NCBI GenBank assembly: GCA_964494625.1 | Contig: CAZBRT010000002.1 | Location: forward strand, 434,001-498,000 | Source: UBA2784 sp964494625 | Lineage (GTDB): Bacteria > Pseudomonadota > Alphaproteobacteria > Micropepsales > Micropepsaceae | Length of the DNA stretch: 64,000 nt | Direction: 5' to 3' | Part shown: piece by piece, positions 8,628 through 16,909 of the stretch | Numbering within the stretch: the first letter of the stretch is position 1 | Layout of the letters: each line of letters opens with the position of its first letter | The notes under the pieces: generated by a model | Database searches by the model: none | Told to the model about the DNA's origin: nothing | What the model saw: only the letters and a program-made list of their open reading frames with translations | Program-made: the position numbers and the translations under genes

Positions 8628-10796
8628 TCAAGCTGTCCGCGCGGGGCCCCACGCCCGAGCCAGGGCCTCACGCACGCGCGGGGCCATCGGGTGATGGCGG
8701 AAGAATTCCGCCATGCTCCGCTCGACCTCGTCGTACCCGTATGTCGGGTCGGCAGCCTTGAGGCGGCGCACGCAGTCCTTGGCCTGCTCATGCTGTCCCA
8801 TCAATTCGCAGACCATGGCCTTTATGCTGAGGGCAGCAGGAAAATTCGGCATGCGCCGGAGCGATTCATCCAGCGCGGCGAGAGCTGCTCCGAAATTCTC
8901 CTCCTTAATGAAGATTATCGTATCCCAAATCAGCGCGTTGAAGCGGTAAGGCGAATTGGGCGAAAGCACATCGTGCGCGCGCAGCGCGGCTTTGGCCTCC
9001 CTCAGGCGGTTCAGCATGGCGTAAACCGCACCCAGCCCCAGCAGCGCGACCGCATCGTTGGGATTGAGTTCGGAGGCCTGCTCGATATAGGGAATGCCCT
9101 CTTCCGGCTTGCCGAACCAGGCGAGCGCCCATCCGACCCAAAGCAACACTGACGGCCGCGCGGCATCGAGTTCCAGCGCGCGGTCGATATGCTTCTGGCC
9201 GCGGATCATCCAAGCCGGATCATTGCTGCCGCGCGACACATTTCCGCTGAGGGCAAAAGCGAGCATGGCATGCGCCGAGGCACTGTCGGGCGCAAGGGCC
9301 ACTGCCCTTTCAGCCTCTGCCACCGCCACCGGCCAGTTGCCGCGCCCGGTTGCCATGGCGGCGCGCGTCATCGCCTCCCATGCATTGAGATTGTCCGGCT
9401 TGCGCAGGGCGCGCTCAATTTCGATACGCTGGATCTGCGTGCCGAGATTTGCCGCAACTTCGGTGACGAGGTCTTCCTGCAGGGTGGCGAGTTCGGTCAG
9501 AGGGCGGTCGAATTTCCGGGTCCAGAGAATGGCGCCATTGGCAGCCTCGATCAGTTGGGCCGTCACGCGCAGGGTCTCGCCGACGCGCCGCACATTGCCC
9601 TCCATCAGATAGCGCACGCCCAGCTGATTGCCGATCTGCGCCACATCGGCTGAGTTGTTGCGGTAGGCAATTGTCGAGACCGCCGCCAGCACACGCATGG
9701 TGCGGCTGAGCGACAGCGCGCCGACAACATCCTCCACCATGCCGATGGCAAAAATGTCGTCTTCCTTCAGCCCAGACCGGTTGGTGAAAGGAAGGACCGC
9801 AAGTGTCGGGCGCACGCCCTTTTCCACCTTGCCCGGCGGCGTTGATGGCGCCGCCGCGCCCGACACGACGGTCTGGGACCTAAGTGCCGCCTGATCTGCC
9901 GGACGCGCTGACTTTGCGATTTTGCGCAGATCGGCCAGAAAATCCTGCCAGCCCCTGTCATCCGCGCTGCCATTCCAGTGCGAAAGATCGGCTGTCTGGG
10001 TCAACTCAAACATGATCGGGCGCTCGCACGCCTCGATCATGGCGGGGACCAATGTTTTGTTGCGATCTGCGTGGGTTGCTTCAGCGCGCACCCAGCGCGA
10101 CTCCACCGAATTGCGCGACCATAAAACGACAACAGCTCTGGCCGATTTCAGCGCCAACTCCATCACTTCGTCATAGGCATCGCCTGAACGAAGCGCGGTA
10201 TCCCACCACACGCCAAAGCCTGCGCGCTCCAGCGCATCGGCGAATTTGCGCGCAGCCGCCTGATCCTGCCGCGCATAGGACAGGAAGATTTCCTTGTTTG
10301 CGCCTGTGGCTGCCGCCATGGCAAAGGCCTCGATGGTCTCGGCCATCTTGTCGAGCTTCAAAAGCCCTCGCGAGACAAGGCGCTCGCCCAGCTTGCCGCG
10401 TATCGTGCGCCGCACATCGGCCGAAACAAGCGCACCGCCGGGATCGCTCTTCGCCATCAGACGCGCAGCCACATTGACGCCATGGCCCAAAAGGTCGCCA
10501 TTGGGCTGGACCGCGACGTCGCCAAGATGGACGCCGACGCGGACTGGTGGGGAGCAAGTCTCGGCGAGTTCAAAGGCGGCTTCGACGGCCGCAAGGCTCG
10601 ACCCGAATTCCAGCATGAAGCCGTCGCCGGCGGTGTTGAAAACACGGCCGCCGTGCCTTGCGGCAATGGCTTCAATCACCTTGCGAAGGGCCGCCACTTC
10701 CGCCGTCGTGCGCGCCTCATCAGCCTCCGTCCGCGCCGAATATCCGGCGACGTCGAGGGCCACGATGGTGGCGAGTTTGCGGGTGGTGTCGGTCAC
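8628..10796 (-). CDS. Cyclase-TIR-TolB-like-TPR fusion protein
   Basis: This 722-residue protein is a four-part fusion. A class III cyclase domain (about 6-160) is followed by a TIR domain (about 168-295; EIFLSYARQDQAAARKFADAL, then SRWVRAEATHA), a TolB-like domain (about 330-440) and TPR repeats. In the cyclase, metal Asp15 and Asp58 and transition-state Asn108 and Arg112 are kept, but the usual substrate Lys is Asn54, with Asp101 retained. Glu239 in WVRAE sits where NADase TIR domains carry their catalytic Glu. The start is GTG at 10796, overlapping the preceding stop by 4 bp (GTGA). The role is unknown; signalling or an NAD-consuming defence function are both possible. Confidence 0.85.
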   Translation of the reverse strand: MTDTTRKLATIVALDVAGYSARTEADEARTTAEVAALRKVIEAIAARHGGRVFNTAGDGFMLEFGSSLAAVEAAFELAETCSPPVRVGVHLGDVAVQPNGDLLGHGVNVAARLMAKSDPGGALVSADVRRTIRGKLGERLVSRGLLKLDKMAETIEAFAMAAATGANKEIFLSYARQDQAAARKFADALERAGFGVWWDTALRSGDAYDEVMELALKSARAVVVLWSRNSVESRWVRAEATHADRNKTLVPAMIEACERPIMFELTQTADLSHWNGSADDRGWQDFLADLRKIAKSARPADQAALRSQTVVSGAAAPSTPPGKVEKGVRPTLAVLPFTNRSGLKEDDIFAIGMVEDVVGALSLSRTMRVLAAVSTIAYRNNSADVAQIGNQLGVRYLMEGNVRRVGETLRVTAQLIEAANGAILWTRKFDRPLTELATLQEDLVTEVAANLGTQIQRIEIERALRKPDNLNAWEAMTRAAMATGRGNWPVAVAEAERAVALAPDSASAHAMLAFALSGNVSRGSNDPAWMIRGQKHIDRALELDAARPSVLLWVGWALAWFGKPEEGIPYIEQASELNPNDAVALLGLGAVYAMLNRLREAKAALRAHDVLSPNSPYRFNALIWDTIIFIKEENFGAALAALDESLRRMPNFPAALSIKAMVCELMGQHEQAKDCVRRLKAADPTYGYDEVERSMAEFFRHHPMAPRVREALARAWGPARTA
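10317..10794 (-). repeat. Duplicated cyclase-domain module, copy 2
   Basis: The first ~160 codons of the TIR fusion gene are nearly identical, in protein and largely in DNA, to the first ~160 codons of the gene just upstream (12326-12803). Most differences are silent. The similarity fades after the MAETIEAF segment, where the two proteins diverge into different modules. Confidence 0.85.
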
Positions 10797-12805
10797 CTGA
10801 AAAATTGGTCCTTGGGAAAATCGCGATACTTCTCACACTCCGCACGGAAATCGTAGGGCGTCACCTCTGCGCAGTCGGGCCATTGCTGCGTCGTGAGCCA
10901 ACATTCCACCAGTCCCAACCGCGCGCAAAGTTTCACAAAGCGGGGATTGGCGCGCAATTCGGGATAGGCGGCAGAGAAGATCATGTGACTGCGATAGGCG
11001 TTGATGCCAATGACATCATTAGGCCCGCCGGAGGGTCCGAACCTTGCTTTGTCAACGAGATCAAAAGTTTCGTCAGCAAAGCCCAGGATTACCGGCCAAA
11101 TCAGGTCGGCCGGTTCCAGACGGCGCGCCTCCACGCTTTCCCGAAATGATTCGAGGACTCGTCGCCGCCTTGTTGGGTCGGGCGAACGCAATAGCCAGAC
11201 AAGGCCTATGACAGCTGAATGCTCGCGTAGCGGAAACTCTCTGAGCCGTTGGGGATCCAGCATGGTGTCGACTTGACCCCAGTTCCCTTGATGGGCGTAG
11301 GCGATAACGCGCAAGGCTGCGGTGTGATGATCGTCCGGCCAGGTCAGTGCATGCGTTTCCATGGCCGCGATGCCTTCGGCGTAGCGGCCTGAACGCCAAG
11401 TGGACTGGCAGTGTAGCGCGCTTGCCACGATATTCTTGGGATCAAGGTCGTGCGCCCGCCGCGCTGTATCCGTCGCTTCGCGGTTTCGGCCGACACTCTC
11501 TAGATGGTAGGTCAGAGAAGTCAGCGCCCAGGCGGAGGCGTGTCCTTTCTCCGCGATCCGTTGCGCCGCCTTCTCTTGTGCAAGATAGGCGCCAAAAGGA
11601 TCGCAGAGTTGCCATTGCACCCCCATCGCGACTGCATTGTCGGGATCAAGCTCCAAACAGCGTGCAAGCGCCGCCTCTACCCGCGCCTTGATCTGTCGCC
11701 GCTCGGCATAGGGCGCAATGAAACTCTGGAATACAAGCACGAGCGCCAAGGATGCCCAGCCATCTGCGAACGCGGGCGCCATGTCGACCACCCGGTCCAA
11801 CGTAGCCAAGTTCTGTGCACCAATCGCGGGGTCCGGATTATAGTCCCGGGCGCGCAGATAGAGGTCATAAGCAAATGGATCGATCGCCACAGTCTTAACG
11901 GGAAAAAATGCCGTGTCCAAAGCCGCTGCGATTGCTTCGGAGATCTCATCCTGCACCGCGAATATGTCTTCCAGGCCACGGTCGTATTTGTCCGACCAGA
12001 GCGTCGTCCGCGTTGCCGCCTCGCTCAAGTGGGCAGCGATACGCACCTTGTTGCCGCCGCGCCGGATCGAACCGTCGAGCAGGTGACTCGCCTTCAGTTC
12101 TGCCGCCGCTTTGGGCTTGTCCGCCCCCCTATATTGAAAGCTCGATGTGCGGCCGATCACCTTTAGTTTCGAGCCGCGCTGTATGCGGCCGAGAATGTCC
12201 TCGCTGACGCCATCGGAGAAGAACTGCATCTCGGTGTCGGAGGAGAGGTTTTCAAACGGCAGAACGGCGAGTAGAGGCTCGCTCTGCTTCTGTGAGGTGA
12301 CGGTAAAAGTCGCTGCCATGGCGCCCAAAGAAAACGCCTCGATCGTCTCGGCCATCTTGTCGAGCTTCATCATGCCGCGCGAGACAAGGCGCTCGGCAGT
12401 CGGTCCGCGAATGGATTGACGCACGGCTCCCGAAACGAGCGCCGCGCCGGGTTGTGAATGCGCCATCAGCCGCGCAGCCACATTGACGCCGTGGCCCAAA
12501 AGGTCGCCATTGGGCTGGACCGCGACGTCACCCAGATGCACGCCCACGCGGACTGGTGGGGAGCAAGTCTCGGCGAGTTCAAAGGCGGCTTCGACGGCTG
12601 AGAGGCTCGACCCGAACTCCAGCATGAAGCCGTCACCCGCGGTGTTGAACACCCGGCCGCCATGCCTTGCAGCAATGGCTTCGATCACCTTGCGAAGTGC
12701 AGCTACCTCAGCCGTCGTGCGCGCCTCATCAGCCTCCGTCCGCGCTGAGTAACCGGCGACGTCGAGGGCCACGATGGTGGCGAGTTTGCGGGTGGTGTCA
12801 GACAA
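10793..12805 (-). CDS. Cyclase-domain protein with TolB-like and TPR regions, no TIR
   Basis: This 670-residue protein has an N-terminal cyclase module (about 1-160) almost identical to that of the downstream TIR fusion, including the Asn54/Asp101 pair, metal Asp15 and Asp58, and Asn108/Arg112. It lacks the TIR domain and passes straight into a TolB-like domain (LLAVLPFENLSSDTEMQFFS, LLDGSIRRGG) and a long TPR region. The start codon reads TTG at 12805, preceded by AGGGG eight or so bases away; no better in-frame start is seen. It is first in the minus-strand series and overlaps the next gene by 4 bp. The C-terminal 150 residues contain no motif I recognise. Confidence 0.85.
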   Translation of the reverse strand: MSDTTRKLATIVALDVAGYSARTEADEARTTAEVAALRKVIEAIAARHGGRVFNTAGDGFMLEFGSSLSAVEAAFELAETCSPPVRVGVHLGDVAVQPNGDLLGHGVNVAARLMAHSQPGAALVSGAVRQSIRGPTAERLVSRGMMKLDKMAETIEAFSLGAMAATFTVTSQKQSEPLLAVLPFENLSSDTEMQFFSDGVSEDILGRIQRGSKLKVIGRTSSFQYRGADKPKAAAELKASHLLDGSIRRGGNKVRIAAHLSEAATRTTLWSDKYDRGLEDIFAVQDEISEAIAAALDTAFFPVKTVAIDPFAYDLYLRARDYNPDPAIGAQNLATLDRVVDMAPAFADGWASLALVLVFQSFIAPYAERRQIKARVEAALARCLELDPDNAVAMGVQWQLCDPFGAYLAQEKAAQRIAEKGHASAWALTSLTYHLESVGRNREATDTARRAHDLDPKNIVASALHCQSTWRSGRYAEGIAAMETHALTWPDDHHTAALRVIAYAHQGNWGQVDTMLDPQRLREFPLREHSAVIGLVWLLRSPDPTRRRRVLESFRESVEARRLEPADLIWPVILGFADETFDLVDKARFGPSGGPNDVIGINAYRSHMIFSAAYPELRANPRFVKLCARLGLVECWLTTQQWPDCAEVTPYDFRAECEKYRDFPKDQFFR
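12326..12803 (-). repeat. Duplicated cyclase-domain module, copy 1
   Basis: Partner of the module at 10317-10794. Long runs of identical DNA broken by mostly third-position changes indicate a fairly recent tandem duplication or continuing gene conversion between the two cyclase modules. Confidence 0.85.
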
Positions 12806-12925
12806 TGATTTTCCCCTGAGCGCGGGACCCTAGCACAGGACAGGTTCCTGAAAAGGGATGCCCGCGCCCGCCGTTTGACGCCCCGAAGGGGTCATGGTGG
12901 AGTGACGGGAGCAATGGAGAGAATA

Positions 12926-13615
12926 ATGCGTATGCGACTTTTGTGTCTGGTTGTCGTTTTCTGCTCTGGGGCAACGATTGCCCGTGCTGATCTGGCGCCG
13001 CCCGAGCCAGAGATCGCGCCCATGGCTACAGAGGCACCTGCGGGCGACTACAAGGTTGATCTCTCCCATGCGGACCTTGCCTTCCGCATCGATCACATCG
13101 GCATGTCGAAATACACGGCGCGGTTTTCGCGCTTTGAAGCGGCCCTGAAATTTGATCCGGCGAATCCGGCTTCCATGTCGGTCAGCGCGTCGATAGACGT
13201 TTCCTCGCTCATGCTGCCTGCACCGCCTGAGGGATTTCTGGAGGAGCTGCTGGCACCCGCCTGGCTGTATGCAACGGCTCATCCGGCGATCAGCTTTCAA
13301 TCCACCGGTGTTGAGCTCACCAGCCCGAACAGCGCAAGGGTGACAGGCGATTTGACCCTTCTGGGTGTTACCAAACCCGTGGTGCTGGATGTCACATTCA
13401 ATGGCGGCTATGCCGGTCACATGTATGAGCCCAACGCGCGCATCGGGTTGTCCGCCCGCAGCGCATTCCGGCGCAGCGATTTCGGCATGACCATTGGCCT
13501 GCCGCCGCCGGGCTCGACGATGGGCGTGGGTGACGAGGTCGAAGTCATCATCGAGGCGGAGTTCACCGGCCCACCATGGGCGGGTGCACCGGTGCCACCA
13601 GCGGAGACCCCATGA
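12926..13615 (+). CDS. YceI family periplasmic lipid-binding-like protein
   Basis: This secreted protein of about 229 residues has a signal peptide (MRMRLLCLVVVFCSGATIARA) and then the YceI lipocalin-like fold: YKVDLSHADLAFRIDHIGMSKYTARFSRFEAAL, a central DVSSLMLP segment, and LTLLGVTKPVVLDVTFNG. YceI proteins bind polyisoprenoid chains in the periplasm; the ligand here is unknown. Two further in-frame ATGs (12914, 12932) exist; 12926 follows GGAGAG closely and leaves an intact signal peptide, but the choice is uncertain. The stop overlaps the next gene by 4 bp, so the two are coupled. Confidence 0.85.
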   Translation: MRMRLLCLVVVFCSGATIARADLAPPEPEIAPMATEAPAGDYKVDLSHADLAFRIDHIGMSKYTARFSRFEAALKFDPANPASMSVSASIDVSSLMLPAPPEGFLEELLAPAWLYATAHPAISFQSTGVELTSPNSARVTGDLTLLGVTKPVVLDVTFNGGYAGHMYEPNARIGLSARSAFRRSDFGMTIGLPPPGSTMGVGDEVEVIIEAEFTGPPWAGAPVPPAETP

Positions 13616-14406
13616 AAAGCGGCGTCATCAAACTGGAACGCGACGGCGCGATTGCGACCGTGCGCATTGCGCGGGCCGAGCGGCGTAATGCCATCACCAA
13701 CGAGATGATGGAAGACATCGAGGCGATTTCGCGCGGCTTTCTCGATGATGCGCAGACTCGCGTGGTGATCTTCGCCGCCGATGGCGCGGATTTTTCCATC
13801 GGCGCCGATCTTTCCCAGCCACGTTTCCAGAGTACGGATGCGGATTCCCTTATGATGCGGCGGCGCACCGTCGGCCTTGGCGGGCGCATGCTGCGCGCCA
13901 TCCAGGAGATCGAGCAGCCCACCATTGCCGCAATACAGGGCATCGCGACGGGCGGCGGCGCGTGCATTGCCACAGCCTGCGACTTCCGCGTCGCTGCCGA
14001 CAATGCGCGTGCGGGCTATGGCGAGGTGAAGATCGGCATCAATCTCATGTGGCACGCTTTGCCCATCTGCGTTCATCTGGTCGGGCCGTCGCGTGCGAAG
14101 CAAATGGTGATGTCGGGCAAGCTTTTTCCGGCGGCAATTCTTGCCCAATGGGGTTTTGTGGATGAGATTGTGCCGCTTGCCGATCTTGCCGCGCGGGCAC
14201 GCGCGTGGGCCGAGGAATATGCTGCCCTGCCGCCCATTGCCGTGCAGATGATCAAGCGCTCCATCAACAAGATTTCCGGCGCGCTCGATTCCGCCATCAT
14301 GCATATGGATGTGGACCAGTGGCTGCTGGCCACCACCAGCGACGATTTCAAGGAGGCGGTCGCCGCCTTCTTTGAGAAGCGCAAGCCGGGGTTTACGGGC
14401 AACTGA
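13612..14406 (+). CDS. Enoyl-CoA hydratase/isomerase (crotonase) family protein
   Basis: This crotonase-fold enzyme of 264 residues acts on acyl-CoA thioesters. The oxyanion-hole regions are visible at ADFSIGADLSQ and GIATGGGACIATACDFRVAA, and a glutamate is kept in GYGEVKIG. The position of the first catalytic Glu of true hydratases (in GGGxE) is occupied by Cys here, so a plain hydratase is doubtful and an isomerase or other crotonase reaction is likelier. The start ATG 13612 overlaps the yceI stop by 4 bp; an in-frame ATG at 13576 would lie well inside yceI. Confidence 0.85.
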   Translation: MKSGVIKLERDGAIATVRIARAERRNAITNEMMEDIEAISRGFLDDAQTRVVIFAADGADFSIGADLSQPRFQSTDADSLMMRRRTVGLGGRMLRAIQEIEQPTIAAIQGIATGGGACIATACDFRVAADNARAGYGEVKIGINLMWHALPICVHLVGPSRAKQMVMSGKLFPAAILAQWGFVDEIVPLADLAARARAWAEEYAALPPIAVQMIKRSINKISGALDSAIMHMDVDQWLLATTSDDFKEAVAAFFEKRKPGFTGN

Positions 14407-14521
14407 AGCAGTGAGCCGCCTGAGGAGAACCCGGATAGCCCGACCCTTGGCAAACGTTCCTGGCCGCTGACGATTTGACGCAACTTTCCCCGATTGACCG
14501 CGACGGCCTCGCCCTCTAATT

Positions 14522-14540
14522 ATTGCGAATGCCTCGCAAT
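14522..14540. promoter_or_regulatory. 19-bp palindrome upstream of the TonB receptor, possible metal-regulator operator
   Basis: ATTGCGA-ATGCC-TCGCAAT is a perfect 7-5-7 inverted repeat, 53 bases before the TonB-receptor start. Size and place fit an operator for a Fur-family or similar metal repressor, but the sequence is not a textbook Fur box, so the regulator is a guess. Confidence 0.45.
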
Positions 14541-14550
14541 TGCATATTCT

Positions 14551-14564
14551 TTGATCCAGATCAA
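14551..14564. promoter_or_regulatory. FNR/FixK-type binding site
   Basis: TTGATCCAGATCAA matches the FNR/FnrL/FixK consensus TTGAT-N4-ATCAA exactly, and the symmetry extends outward to CTTTGATC-CA-GATCAAAG. It ends 29 bases before the receptor ATG, a position from which a regulator could activate or block transcription depending on the unseen start site. Confidence 0.7.
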
Positions 14565-14593
14565 AGGGCAATTCCGGGCGGCAGGAGGGACCA

Positions 14594-16804
14594 ATGCGTC
14601 GCGTAACACGCTCAATGACAAAGATTTTTCTGGCAAGCACGATGCTTGCGGGGTTTTCGTTCCTCGCACAGGCGCAAGAGGGGCCACTGAGCGAAGGTGA
14701 CGCCGCAGGGGCCGCCGACCGTATCGAAGAGGCGGTCGATGCCACGGTCATCGTCATTGGCCAGCGGGCCAATCTGATGCGCATTCCGGGCTCGGGTGCC
14801 ACGATTGAAGAGGCTGACCTTGCCCGCTCCCACCCGCTTTCAGTGAATGAGGCGCTGCGCCGGGTCGCCGGGATCTTCCCGCGCGACGAGGAGGGATTGG
14901 GCATGCGGCCCAATATCGGCATTCGCGGCCTTGCGCCCGTGCGCTCGACCAAGGTGCTGCTGCTGGAGGACGGCATTCCGCTTTCGTTTGCGCCCTACAG
15001 CGACAATGCCACCTATTACCATCCGCCGCTTGACCGCTTCCGCCGCATCGAGGTGCTCAAGGGCGCGTCACAGGTTCGTTTCGGACCGCAGACGATCGGC
15101 GGGGTCATCAACTACATCACGCCCGCTGCGCCCGACAGCTTTGAAGCACGCCTGAAGCTCGTCACCGGCAATCGCGGCTATGGCGAAGTCGATGGCTCCA
15201 TCGGCGGCGGGCTGTTCGGATGGAACGTCCTCCTTCACGGCAATGCCACAACTTCGGACGGCGCGCGCGAGAACCTCGATCTCTCTTTCAGCGACCTCTT
15301 CTTCAAGGCCGAGCGAGACCTTGGTGACGGACATGACCTTGTGATCCGCGCCAGCCGCTTTGCCGAAGACAGCCAGATCACCTATTCGGGCCTCACGCTG
15401 GCCGAATGGCAAGCAGACCCGCGCGGAAACGCATTCCGCAATGACAGCTTCAAGAGCGAGCGCATCGGCTTCTCCGTGTCGCACGGGGTCGAGTTTGCCG
15501 AAACATCCCGCCTTGTGACGACGGCCTATTACGCGGGCTTTGACCGTGACTGGTGGCGGCAATCCTCCAATTCCGGCCAGCGTCCCAACGACTCGTCCGA
15601 TCCTGCCTGCGGTGGCATGGCCAATCTCTCGACCACCTGCGGCAATGAAGGTCGCCTTCGCGCGTATGACACTTTCGGCATCGAGACGCGCCTGACAACG
15701 GCGTGGAACTGGGGCGACGTTGAGGCCTCGGGCGAGTTTGGCATCCGCTGGCACCATGAACGCCAGGCGCGTCTGCAATGGAACGGGGACGCCCCGGATT
15801 CCCGCAGGCCGGGCACCGGCGTGAATGCCGGCGTGCGCGAAGACAATATCCGCGAGGCTGAAGCGCTCTCGGGCTTTGCGACGATCCGCTTCGCATGGGG
15901 CCGCCTTGGGGTTGAACCCGGACTGCGTGCGGAGTTCATCGACTATTTCCGGCGCAACAATCTCAACGGCCTTGAGGGCCGCTCGGACCTTACCGCGGTC
16001 ATTCCCGGCGTCGGTCTCACCTACGAGCTTGACGATGCGCTGGTCGCCTATGCCGGTGTGCATCGCGGCTTTGCGCCGCCACGTGCGGAAGATGTCATCA
16101 ACAACAATGGCGGCTCGGTTGACCTTGATGCCGAGGAAAGCACGAACTGGGAATTGGGCGTGCGCGGCACATTGGTCGAAGGCCTTGCCGGCGACATCAC
16201 CCTTTTCCGGATGGATTTCGAGAACCAGACCATCCCGTCAAGCGTTGCGGGCGGCACCGGCAGCGTACTGACAAGTGCGGGTGAAACGCTCCATGAAGGT
16301 CTGGAATTCAGTCTCAATGGTTCTCTGGCTGATGCCGGCCTGATGGACGACGGCGACATTTACGTGCGCACGGCGATCACCTGGCTGTGGGATGCCTCGT
16401 TTGAAGGCACGCGCTTCTCGAACGTCAGCGGCTATGGCGGCGTCAGCGTTTCGGGCAACCGGCTTCCTTACGCGCCGGAATGGCTTGCTTCGGCTGCACT
16501 CGGCTATGACCACAACGGCATTTTCAACACCGAGATCGAAGCCGTCTATACGGATGCCATGTTCACAGATGATCTGAACACCATTCCGGTCTCGGCCAAT
16601 GGCCAACGCGGGCGCATCAAGTCGAGCGTCGTTTGGAACGCCGCCATCAACTGGAACGTGATCGCGCGGGAGGATGGCTCTTCGGTCACCCTCTTTGCCA
16701 CGGCCAAGAACCTCTTCGACACACTTTACGTGGCGGACCGCACGCGGGGCACCATTCCCGGCACGCCGCAATTTTTCCAGGTGGGGGTGATCCTTTCGTA
16801 TTGA
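14594..16804 (+). CDS. TonB-dependent outer-membrane receptor
   Basis: This 736-residue protein imports a ligand, probably an iron chelate, across the outer membrane using TonB energy. It has a signal peptide (about 1-25, ending AQA), a plug domain (ATVIVIGQRANLMRIPGSGA, then IFPRDEEGLGMRPNIGIRG and LLLEDGIPLSFAPYSD) and a 22-strand type barrel ending in an aromatic residue (GVILSY). AGGAGGG lies five bases before the ATG. The subfamily resembles ferric-citrate-type receptors, but the substrate is not certain. A palindrome and an FNR-type box lie in the promoter, suggesting control by metal status and oxygen. No partner TonB/ExbB or ABC genes are adjacent. Confidence 0.92.
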   Translation: MRRVTRSMTKIFLASTMLAGFSFLAQAQEGPLSEGDAAGAADRIEEAVDATVIVIGQRANLMRIPGSGATIEEADLARSHPLSVNEALRRVAGIFPRDEEGLGMRPNIGIRGLAPVRSTKVLLLEDGIPLSFAPYSDNATYYHPPLDRFRRIEVLKGASQVRFGPQTIGGVINYITPAAPDSFEARLKLVTGNRGYGEVDGSIGGGLFGWNVLLHGNATTSDGARENLDLSFSDLFFKAERDLGDGHDLVIRASRFAEDSQITYSGLTLAEWQADPRGNAFRNDSFKSERIGFSVSHGVEFAETSRLVTTAYYAGFDRDWWRQSSNSGQRPNDSSDPACGGMANLSTTCGNEGRLRAYDTFGIETRLTTAWNWGDVEASGEFGIRWHHERQARLQWNGDAPDSRRPGTGVNAGVREDNIREAEALSGFATIRFAWGRLGVEPGLRAEFIDYFRRNNLNGLEGRSDLTAVIPGVGLTYELDDALVAYAGVHRGFAPPRAEDVINNNGGSVDLDAEESTNWELGVRGTLVEGLAGDITLFRMDFENQTIPSSVAGGTGSVLTSAGETLHEGLEFSLNGSLADAGLMDDGDIYVRTAITWLWDASFEGTRFSNVSGYGGVSVSGNRLPYAPEWLASAALGYDHNGIFNTEIEAVYTDAMFTDDLNTIPVSANGQRGRIKSSVVWNAAINWNVIAREDGSSVTLFATAKNLFDTLYVADRTRGTIPGTPQFFQVGVILSY

Positions 16805-16909
16805 CTTCGGGTTCAGCGGAGCCGGAACGTTAATTCTGCGATCACCCTACAACATCACTCAAGAAATGAGGGGCAGTGCGTGAGAGACACTTGATGTCAC
16901 CGCCTAATG

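Noticed and set aside
8628..10796. Calling the TIR fusion a Pycsar system
   Set aside because: Pycsar effectors are separate proteins with a cyclic-nucleotide-binding domain; none is encoded here, so only the resemblance was noted.
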